A program made the translations under genes and the position numbers. From assembly GCA_003640335.1 (NCBI GenBank), contig RBKG01000058.1:1-7217 (forward strand): a stretch of DNA of 7,217 nucleotides, given 5' to 3'. Below are positions 1-7,217 of the stretch, one piece after another. The number at the start of each line of letters is the position of its first letter. Position 1 is the stretch's first letter. Under the pieces are notes generated by a model. The model had not been told where the DNA came from. It saw only the letters and a list, made by a program, of their open reading frames with translations, and made no database searches. The stretch comes from Porphyromonas sp. GTDB lineage: Bacteria > Bacteroidota > Bacteroidia > Bacteroidales > Porphyromonadaceae.

Positions 1-1518
<1,518 letters not shown>

Positions 1519-3465
1519 CTACTCCCCATCTACGACAAGGTTGTCAATAATGAAATTCTGGCGTTCGGGGGTATTCTTGCCCATATAAAAGGTAAGTAGC
1601 CCTTGTAGATTATCTTCTTTCTTTATTTTGATAGGGTCGAGTTTGATATTCTCCTCGCTAATCCAATCTTTGAATTGCTCTGGAGAAATTTCCCCAAGAC
1701 CTTTAAATCGGGTAACAAGAGCTTTTTTTCCTAGCTTCTTTAGTGCTTCTTGCTTTTGAGCTTCATTGTAGCAGTAAATATTCGTGATAGGAAGCTCTTC
1801 ATTTTCACCATCTACTTTTTTCTTCTTTCCTCTTGTTTTGCCTTTAGAGGCTGCTTTGTCCGAGAAACTATCCCCTTGCTTCGCTTCTTTGGGGAGGAAA
1901 ACGCGGAAGAGTGGTGTTTCAAGGATAAATAAATGTCCTCTACGAACTAATTCAGGAAAGAATTGTAAGAAAAAAGTAATGATGAGCAAACGAATATGCA
2001 TCCCATCATCATCAGCATCGGTTGCAATGATAATACGATTATAGCGCAAGCCATCTAAGCCATCTTCAATATTAAGAGCAGCTTGAAGTAGATTGAACTC
2101 CTCATTTTCATACACTACTTTTTTACTCATACCGTAGCAATTTAGAGGTTTTCCCCTAAGGCTAAAGACCGCTTGGTATTTGGGGTCTCTACAAGTTGTA
2201 ATAGAGCCACTTGCAGAATTTCCTTCTGTAATAAAAATGCTTGTCCGTTCAGGCTCTACAGCTTTTGCGTCATTATAATGAATGGTGCAATCACGAAGCT
2301 TTTTATTATGCAGATTAGCCTTCTTGGCTCTTTCTCGAGCAAGCTTAGTAACGCCACTCATGGCCTTGCGTTCGCGTTCGCTATCTTGTATCTTTTGTAA
2401 GAGAATAGAAGCCTCTTCTGAATGTTGGTGCAAATATAAGTCAAGTTCTCTTCCTAGATAATCCCCAACAAACTTTAGTATAGTTGGTCCATCAGGACCC
2501 ATATCACGACTACCAAGCTTAGTTTTAGTCTGAGATTCAAAAACAGGCTCTTCTACTTTTATGCTGATAGCTGCTACAATACCGCTTCGAATATCTCCAT
2601 ATTCAAAGTTTTTGTTGAAGAAATCTTTTATTACTCGAGCGATAACCTCACGGAAAGCTGTAAGATGAGTACCTCCTTGAGTTGTGTTCTGCCCATTAAC
2701 AAAACTATAGAATTCTTCGCCATATTGGTTGGCATGAGTAATGACTACCTCAATGTCTTCTCCTTTTAAATGTATTGGAGCATATAAAGGGTCACTAGAC
2801 ATATTTTCCGCAAGAAGGTCTACCAACCCATTCTTGCTACTGTAGCGTTTCCCGTTGTAGATAATGGTGAGTCCCGTATTCAGAAATACATAGTTCTTTA
2901 CCATTATCTCTACAAATTCATCTCTGAATTCATAGTTAAGGAATAGATTCGAGTCTGGGCGAAAAGTTACTTGTGTGCCACTTGGTCCATCATAAGGTGA
3001 AGCTTCAGTTTCTCCCAATAGTTTGGCATGACTATAGCTTACCTTTTTAGTTTGCCCTTCTCTCCATACTGTGACCTCAAAATGTACGGATAAAGCATTA
3101 ACGGCTTTTATTCCGACACCATTAAGTCCCACTGATTTTTTAAAAGCCTTAGAGTCAATCTTTCCCCCAGTATTCATCTTGCTTGTTGCATCAACAAGTT
3201 TCCCTAGAGGTATACCTCGACCATAGTCCCTAATAGATACGAGTCCATCATGAATGCTGAGTTCAATCTTCTTCCCAGCACCCATGACGAACTCGTCAAT
3301 AGAATTATCTAAGACCTCCTTAAGTAAGACGTATATACCATCGTCAGCATGTTTTCCGTCACCAAGTTTCCCGATATACATACCAGGGCGACGACGTATA
3401 TGCTCGTCCCACTCAAGGGTTCTTATATCATTTTCGCTATAGTTTACTTTTAGTTCTTCACTCAT
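1519..3465 (-). CDS. parE: DNA topoisomerase IV subunit B (ParE-type)
   Basis: This is the ATPase/TOPRIM subunit of topoisomerase IV, which with ParC separates linked daughter chromosomes. It is 648 residues long and complete. The GHKL ATPase domain shows [12 protein letters not shown] (catalytic Glu50, Asn54), RDYGRGIP (79-86) and the lid [14 protein letters not shown] (113-126). The transducer has QTKTKLG with Lys314. TOPRIM starts at [10 protein letters not shown] (Glu414) and carries the metal site DADDDGMH (Asp483, 485, 487); [13 protein letters not shown] (586-598) follows. The C-terminus [13 protein letters not shown] matches the family. GNSASGS, KPLNCYG and the [18 protein letters not shown] stretch are of the Bacteroidota ParE type and differ from the neighbouring GyrB. 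A lysine-rich insertion lies at about 524-558. The start codon is three bases after the fabD stop, so the gene is probably cotranscribed and translationally linked with fabD. No parC is adjacent in the window. A generic 'gyrase B-like' label is the only real alternative. Confidence 0.95.
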   Translation of the reverse strand: MSEELKVNYSENDIRTLEWDEHIRRRPGMYIGKLGDGKHADDGIYVLLKEVLDNSIDEFVMGAGKKIELSIHDGLVSIRDYGRGIPLGKLVDATSKMNTGGKIDSKAFKKSVGLNGVGIKAVNALSVHFEVTVWREGQTKKVSYSHAKLLGETEASPYDGPSGTQVTFRPDSNLFLNYEFRDEFVEIMVKNYVFLNTGLTIIYNGKRYSSKNGLVDLLAENMSSDPLYAPIHLKGEDIEVVITHANQYGEEFYSFVNGQNTTQGGTHLTAFREVIARVIKDFFNKNFEYGDIRSGIVAAISIKVEEPVFESQTKTKLGSRDMGPDGPTILKFVGDYLGRELDLYLHQHSEEASILLQKIQDSERERKAMSGVTKLARERAKKANLHNKKLRDCTIHYNDAKAVEPERTSIFITEGNSASGSITTCRDPKYQAVFSLRGKPLNCYGMSKKVVYENEEFNLLQAALNIEDGLDGLRYNRIIIATDADDDGMHIRLLIITFFLQFFPELVRRGHLFILETPLFRVFLPKEAKQGDSFSDKAASKGKTRGKKKKVDGENEELPITNIYCYNEAQKQEALKKLGKKALVTRFKGLGEISPEQFKDWISEENIKLDPIKIKKEDNLQGLLTFYMGKNTPERQNFIIDNLVVDGE

Positions 3466-3468
3466 AGA

Positions 3469-4356
3469 TTAGGCGATACTCTCTGCCGAAATGCTAGAGT
3501 CAATCTTCTTAACAAGCCCTTGAAGTACTGTTCCAGGACCGACTTCTGTAAATAGAGTTGCTCCATCAGAAATCATAGCTCGGACACATTCTGTCCATCT
3601 AACTGGTGCAGTTAACTGCGCAATCAGATTCTTTTTAATCTCTTGAGGTTCTGTAACTGCATGAGCCACGACATTTTGATAGATAGGACACTTCGGTGAA
3701 GAGAAATTTGTTTCTTCAATAGCTTTCGCTAATTCTTCTCTAGCTGGTTCCATTAGAGGAGAGTGGAATGCCCCTCCAACCTTAAGAGGTAGAGCTCTTT
3801 TGGCTCCTGCGTTTTTGAGAGCTTCACAGGCTTGCTCAACTCCGGCTATAGAACCTGAGATAACTAGTTGTCCTGGGCAATTAAAATTAGCCGCAACAAC
3901 GACTTCATTTGTAATGCTCTTAAGAACTTCTACAACTTTTTCATCCTCAAGACCAAGAACAGCTGCCATAGTTGATGGCTGTAATTCACATGCAGCCTGC
4001 ATTGCTAGAGCTCTTTTACTTACTAAACGAAGACCATCTTCAAAGCTTAGTACTCCAGCAGCTACGAGCGCAGAGAATTCTCCTAATGAATGTCCTGCTA
4101 CCATCTCAGGCTTAAAGTCATCACCAAGACAGATTGCACGAATAACAGAGTGTAGAAAAACTGCAGGCTGAGTTACTTTGGTTTGCTTGAGGTCCTCATC
4201 TGTTCCGTTGAAGATAATGTCTGTAATGTTAAATCCTAAGATTTCATTAGCTTGGTCAAAAAGTTCTTTGGCTTTAGGGAAATTGTCGTATAGGTCTTTT
4301 CCCATGCCAACAAACTGAGCTCCTTGCCCAGGGAATACATATGCGTGTTTACTCAT
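3469..4356 (-). CDS. fabD: Malonyl-CoA:acyl carrier protein transacylase
   Basis: FabD moves the malonyl group from malonyl-CoA to acyl carrier protein, supplying the extender unit for type II fatty-acid synthesis in the cytoplasm. The predicted protein has 295 residues, normal for the family. The oxyanion-hole motif PGQGAQ (9-14, Gln11), the nucleophile elbow GHSLGE (Ser90), Arg115 in SKRALAMQ and the catalytic His198 in GAFHSPLM are all present. QPAVF near residue 64 and the C-terminal EVGPGTVLQGLV are also typical. I start at the ATG at 4356, giving MSKHAYVFPGQG. An in-frame TTG at 4362 would add only two residues and is less likely. The pepD stop is 34 bp upstream and parE begins 3 bp downstream, so fabD is probably in one transcript with both. 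No other fab gene or acpP is in the window. The sequence is of bacterial FabD type, without polyketide synthase fusion. Confidence 0.96.
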   Translation of the reverse strand: MSKHAYVFPGQGAQFVGMGKDLYDNFPKAKELFDQANEILGFNITDIIFNGTDEDLKQTKVTQPAVFLHSVIRAICLGDDFKPEMVAGHSLGEFSALVAAGVLSFEDGLRLVSKRALAMQAACELQPSTMAAVLGLEDEKVVEVLKSITNEVVVAANFNCPGQLVISGSIAGVEQACEALKNAGAKRALPLKVGGAFHSPLMEPAREELAKAIEETNFSSPKCPIYQNVVAHAVTEPQEIKKNLIAQLTAPVRWTECVRAMISDGATLFTEVGPGTVLQGLVKKIDSSISAESIA

Positions 4357-4390
4357 ATTCAAATCGATATTTGTAATGTAATTTTCTTTA
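4357..4390 (-). other. Short pepD-fabD spacer
   Basis: This AT-rich gap of 34 bp contains an interrupted inverted repeat (CAAAT, four bases, ATTTG at 4360-4373) ending next to the fabD start. No TAnnTTTG box and no Shine-Dalgarno-like purine run is seen, which favours cotranscription of fabD with pepD. A role in translation of fabD is possible but is only inference. Confidence 0.4.
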
Positions 4391-5845
4391 TTAAATAAGT
4401 TCTAAAGAACGACAAAGAACCCTCCATGTACGTTCTACTGTAGCAATATTTACTCGTTCATCTGGAGAATGAGGAGAGCGAATAGTTGGTCCCACTGAAA
4501 TCATGTCCACACGGGGCATTACTCCCTGAAGGATACCACATTCAAGTCCAGCATGAATAACTGTTATTTTAGGTGTGACATTTAAAACTTCTTCGTATGC
4601 CTTTGTCATAGTTTTTAAGATAGGGCTATTGCTATTAGGAGCCCAACCATTATATGAGCCATCAAATCTAACCGAAGCACCAGCTAGAGTCATTGCGCTC
4701 TCAATAGAAGAAGCTACGGCATCTTTTCGACTCTCTAGAGAGCTACGAACTAAGAAGTAAGCTGTAAACTGACCTTCGCCAAGGCTAACACGAGCCATAT
4801 TTGTTGAACTCTCAACGACATTAGGAAAGTCCTGAAGCATGCTTTGTGGACCATTGATGCAAGCTTCTAGTGCATTTAATACTCCATCTTGGATTTCCTC
4901 TGGAACAACAGTCTTAGGTAATTCTGTATGAGTCAGATTAAGCAAGATATTGTCTTCAATCCCCTGATACTCTCTTTGGAATACTTCAGCGTAATCACTT
5001 GCTAATTCCCACAAATTGTCTGCACCATCCTCTGGGATAGTAATTGTAGCAAATGCCTCTCTTGGAATAGCATTACGAAGAGAGCCCCCTTCAAAATGAG
5101 CAATACGAGCACCACAGCAGCTTACAGCTTCTTTCAAGAAACGAGCCATTAATTTGTTGGCATTTGCTCGACCTAATATTATGTCAACTCCAGAGTGTCC
5201 ACCTTTTAGCCCTGTAAGGGTTACAAGTACGGCTACATCTCCTTCGGGAGTGGGGGTATTATCTTGGTACTCTAAAGATGCTTCGACATCGATACCTCCA
5301 GCACAACCAATGAAGAGCTCATTTTCTTCTTCACTATCTAGATTGATTAGAATATCTCCTTGGCAAAATCCAGCTTGTAGACCATTTGCTCCAACCATAC
5401 CAACTTCTTCGTCAATGGTAAAGAGAGCTTCAATGGGACCATGCTTAAGAGTCTTGTCAGAGAGAATAGCTAGAGCATAAGCAACTCCGATCCCATTATC
5501 AGCTCCCAGAGTTGTTCCTCTTGCCTTAACCCATTCTCCGTCAATATAGGCATCTATGGGGTCTGTGGCAAAATCATGTTTAGTTTCACTATTTGCTTGA
5601 GGCACCATATCAAGATGTGCTTGTAATATTATTGTTGGCTTTTGTTCCATACCTGCCGATGCTGGTTTACGGACAACAATATTGCCAACAGCGTCTCTGT
5701 CTGAAGATAATCCACATTCTGCTGCAAATTTGAGGATATATTCTTGTGTCGCAGTAGTCTGACCTGTTGGACGTGGGATTTGAGTTAAATCATAGAAGTA
5801 GCTCCATACCGAGTTAGGTAATAGCTGTTTAATCTCCTGAGCCAT
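4391..5845 (-). CDS. pepD: Aminoacyl-histidine dipeptidase (PepD, M20 family metallopeptidase)
   Basis: PepD is a cytosolic di-zinc dipeptidase of the M20 family that cleaves Xaa-His (carnosine-like) and other dipeptides. The protein is 484 residues, matching the family. It opens with the typical LPNSVWSYFYDLTQIPRPTG. The two-metal site is complete: His77 and Asp79 (QAHLDMVPQ), bridging Asp116 (GTTLGADNGIG), catalytic Glu146 and ligand Glu147 (DEEVGM), Asp170 (INLDSEEE) and His459 (SPHSPDER). The lid domain lies roughly at residues 205-390 and includes GLKGGHSGVDI with His217. HAGLECG (431-437) is the family's C-terminal active-site segment. No signal peptide is visible, so it should act on imported peptides inside the cell, which would fit an amino-acid-fermenting Bacteroidales lifestyle (inference). 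The ATG at 5845 is the natural start, with no in-frame ATG upstream in the gap. A candidate promoter and a 39-bp dyad precede it; fabD follows after 34 bp. Confidence 0.95.
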   Translation of the reverse strand: MAQEIKQLLPNSVWSYFYDLTQIPRPTGQTTATQEYILKFAAECGLSSDRDAVGNIVVRKPASAGMEQKPTIILQAHLDMVPQANSETKHDFATDPIDAYIDGEWVKARGTTLGADNGIGVAYALAILSDKTLKHGPIEALFTIDEEVGMVGANGLQAGFCQGDILINLDSEEENELFIGCAGGIDVEASLEYQDNTPTPEGDVAVLVTLTGLKGGHSGVDIILGRANANKLMARFLKEAVSCCGARIAHFEGGSLRNAIPREAFATITIPEDGADNLWELASDYAEVFQREYQGIEDNILLNLTHTELPKTVVPEEIQDGVLNALEACINGPQSMLQDFPNVVESSTNMARVSLGEGQFTAYFLVRSSLESRKDAVASSIESAMTLAGASVRFDGSYNGWAPNSNSPILKTMTKAYEEVLNVTPKITVIHAGLECGILQGVMPRVDMISVGPTIRSPHSPDERVNIATVERTWRVLCRSLELI

Positions 5846-5879
5846 ATAAACTAATATCTTTGTTAATAGGTGAGTCTGA

Positions 5880-5918
5880 GTTTAGTACTAGTGTACAATA
5901 TGTACAAAGATACTAAAC
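5880..5918. repeat. 39-bp nested inverted repeat between coaE and pepD
   Basis: On the plus strand the layout is GTTTAGTA, 4 bases, TGTACA, ATA, TGTACA, 4 bases, TACTAAAC. The outer 8-bp arms and the inner 6-bp arms share one centre, and both spacers are exactly four bases. TGTACA is itself a palindrome, so the inner arms also form a direct repeat. The element begins at the base after the coaE stop codon. It could be an operator for a dimeric or tetrameric regulator, or a weak RNA hairpin at the end of the coaE transcript. There is no T-run after it on the minus strand, which argues against an ordinary intrinsic terminator. The minus-strand -7 candidate for pepD overlaps its upstream half. 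Confidence 0.75.
5905..5912 (-). promoter_or_regulatory. Candidate Bacteroidota -7 element for pepD
   Basis: The minus strand reads TATCTTTG, an exact TAnnTTTG match and the same octamer found before gyrB. It is 59 bases upstream of the pepD ATG and lies within the 39-bp dyad, so a protein bound to the dyad would be expected to affect initiation. A clear -33 element is not visible in the end of coaE, so the call rests on the -7 box and position. Confidence 0.45.
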
Positions 5919-6518
5919 TTAGATAGATTCTAATGTTTGGATAAACTTACTAATCTGAGGTAAAATGTGCGTTGTACCATCATTATATATGATGTAGTCA
6001 GCCTTCTTGCACATTTCAGAATCATCTAGCTGTGTGTTTATTCTTTTTTGTATGATTTCAGGTTCACAAAGGTCTCTCTCTGTTGCCCTCTTCAGGCGCA
6101 TGCTTAAAGGGGCACTGACAACAAGACATTTATCTATCCGTTGCATCAAATTAGACGAATTTAGTAGTATAGCACTTTCTAGAACTACAATAGCGTATCC
6201 TTTAGCTTCTTGTTCTCTTTTCCAATAATCAATATCTTGCTGTACAGCCGGATGAACAAGATCATTAACTTGCTTAAGCATCTCTTTATCTGAGAAAATT
6301 ATCTCAGATAGATATCTCTTATCTATTGTTCCAGTAGGGGTATCGTAAATTCTTTCGCCTAAAAGATTAATCATCTCCCTTTTTAGGACCAAATCTTTAT
6401 CATATAAACTTTTGGCGCGACTGTCACAGTCATAGATGGGTATTCCCATTTGCTTTAAGACCTTGCAAATATAACTTTTCCCGCTGCCTATTCCTCCTGT
6501 GATACCAATTGTAATCAT
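5919..6518 (-). CDS. coaE: Dephospho-CoA kinase
   Basis: CoaE phosphorylates the 3'-hydroxyl of the ribose in dephospho-CoA using ATP, the final step of coenzyme A synthesis in the cytoplasm. The protein is 199 residues, normal for the family. The P-loop is GITGGIGSGKS (5-15; Lys14 and Ser15). The substrate-binding DCDSRAKSLY (30-39) corresponds to the usual DADxxAR region, followed by NDLVHPAV (85-92, with His89). The Walker B-like strand IVVLESAILL (110-119) leads into LVVSAP. The lid-region RATERDLCEPEIIQKRINTQ (residues 144-163) and ADYIIYNDG (173-181) complete the fold. The start ATG at 6518 is one base after the stop of the YbbR gene, so the two are almost surely cotranscribed. The purine-rich end of the upstream gene precedes the ATG but is coding sequence, and need not be a real ribosome-binding site. 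The CoA made here feeds the malonyl-CoA used by FabD downstream. Confidence 0.95.
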   Translation of the reverse strand: MITIGITGGIGSGKSYICKVLKQMGIPIYDCDSRAKSLYDKDLVLKREMINLLGERIYDTPTGTIDKRYLSEIIFSDKEMLKQVNDLVHPAVQQDIDYWKREQEAKGYAIVVLESAILLNSSNLMQRIDKCLVVSAPLSMRLKRATERDLCEPEIIQKRINTQLDDSEMCKKADYIIYNDGTTHILPQISKFIQTLESI

Positions 6519-6519
6519 T

Positions 6520-7217
6520 CTACTCTTCTCTTTTCCCTTCTTTAATATATTGGATGGTTTCAGGCGTAATACGAGTCTGAATAATCCATTGAGGTTTTTT
6601 GCTTAATCTTAGCCTCAATACATCTTTATTACTCGTTAAAGACCTAAAATCAGCACTTAATGTTAGATTTGCTTCAGATACGTCATTATATCGAGAACGA
6701 GGTAGGGTGATTGTTACATCTGCAGTGCTGGGTAGAGGGATTATCGTAAATCCTTCAGGAACGTGCTCTATTTGTATTGGCAGATTGTACGAACGTTCTG
6801 TAAGCTCTTCCAGTGTTATCTTGACTTGAACATTGTCAAAGTCGCTATAAGTATCGTACGGAAGTTTTAGCTTTAATTTTCTGCTTATTCCAGTAGAGGA
6901 AAGGCTATCTTTAATGACTTCCGTTCTTATTTCCTGAAGTTGGGCTAATCGGGAGGCTTCTCCATAGACAAGGACACTATCGGGTGATAGGGTGATTTTT
7001 TCGATAGTATAGCCCATTGGAACTTCAGGCTTATTACCTAAAAGGATTGGGAGTTTTTTCTGTATACGCTTGTGTGTCGCAATCTTAAGCTCACTAAAGC
7101 TCGTTTGAACGACTGTAGCCGTGCTAGAGACGCGTGTAGTAAGAGCTTCACTCAATTCTCTTCTTAAAATCCCAATATATTCAGTGCCATCATGCTCTTG
7201 GATAAGATGGAGCTGTA
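6520..7217 (-). CDS. ybbR: YbbR-like domain protein, 5' end missing (runs off right edge)
   Basis: This is the C-terminal part of a YbbR-family protein; 231 codons are visible and the frame is open to the edge. A TTG at 7155 could be read as a start. However, the 20 codons before it (QLHLIQEHDGTEYIGILRRE) continue in frame without a stop and read like protein, so the true start is outside the window. YbbR proteins normally have an N-terminal membrane anchor and extracytoplasmic YbbR repeats. The first visible repeat has VPMGYTIEKITLSPDSVLVYG (visible residues 65-85), with the family pattern G-hydrophobic-P-V-x-V-x-G. A second, more diverged stretch is at about 152-190. The C-terminus is charged (IKEGKREE). 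The Firmicutes homologue CdaR modulates the diadenylate cyclase CdaA; whether that holds in this lineage is unknown. The pairing with coaE one base downstream is one I associate with Bacteroidota. Confidence 0.85.
   Translation of the reverse strand, partial: QLHLIQEHDGTEYIGILRRELSEALTTRVSSTATVVQTSFSELKIATHKRIQKKLPILLGNKPEVPMGYTIEKITLSPDSVLVYGEASRLAQLQEIRTEVIKDSLSSTGISRKLKLKLPYDTYSDFDNVQVKITLEELTERSYNLPIQIEHVPEGFTIIPLPSTADVTITLPRSRYNDVSEANLTLSADFRSLTSNKDVLRLRLSKKPQWIIQTRITPETIQYIKEGKREE

Noticed and set aside
3800..4171. Plus-strand reading frame of 123 codons antisense to fabD
   Set aside because: It mirrors the active-site region of FabD, has no recognisable domain and no start context.
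4360..4373. CAAAT...ATTTG hairpin as a regulatory element of fabD
   Set aside because: Only five AT-rich base pairs; such repeats are expected often by chance in sequence of this composition.
5154..5480. Plus-strand reading frame of 108 codons antisense to pepD
   Set aside because: It is a shadow of the conserved PepD metal-site region; rich in Ser/Pro and without family resemblance.
5880..5918. Intrinsic terminator for coaE
   Set aside because: The stem is AT-rich, interrupted by a 4x4 internal loop, and has no T-run after it in the direction of coaE transcription.
7153..7155. TTG as start of the YbbR gene
   Set aside because: The frame stays open with protein-like codons to the window edge, and the protein would lack the membrane anchor expected for the family.

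Overview
The window is a compact, unidirectional stretch of bacterial chromosome. All six genes lie on the minus strand, so they are transcribed from high to low coordinates. Protein sequence features point to the Bacteroidota: the ParE signature EGNSASGS, the PepD-type dipeptidase, and the YbbR-coaE gene pair. Three further signs agree: no Shine-Dalgarno boxes are visible, the sequence is AT-rich, and TAnnTTTG-type -7 elements precede two genes. A Porphyromonas-like member of the Bacteroidales is my best guess, but the genus cannot be fixed from this sequence alone.

In transcription order the genes are as follows. A YbbR-domain envelope protein runs in from the right edge (7217-6520, 5' end missing). 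coaE, the last step of coenzyme A synthesis, follows one base later (6518-5919). A 73-bp gap then holds a striking 39-bp nested inverted repeat and a candidate promoter. Next come pepD, a cytosolic metallo-dipeptidase (5845-4391), and after 34 bp fabD, malonyl-CoA:ACP transacylase (4356-3469). parE, topoisomerase IV subunit B (3465-1519), starts three bases after the fabD stop. A 179-bp AT-rich gap contains a likely gyrB promoter. Finally gyrB, DNA gyrase subunit B, runs off the left edge (1339-1, truncated in the TOPRIM domain).

The tight spacings suggest three transcription units: ybbR-coaE, pepD-fabD-parE, and gyrB from its own promoter, possibly with readthrough between them. The genes are housekeeping functions: CoA supply and its use in fatty-acid synthesis (coaE, fabD), peptide catabolism (pepD), and DNA supercoiling and decatenation (parE, gyrB). 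The less ordinary points are the side-by-side ATPase subunits of the two type II topoisomerases, a lysine-rich insertion and an Asp-to-Asn difference in the ParE TOPRIM domain, and the dyad upstream of pepD. I see no mobile element, CRISPR array, RNA gene, phage gene or defence system, and no convincing sign of an undescribed multi-gene system.
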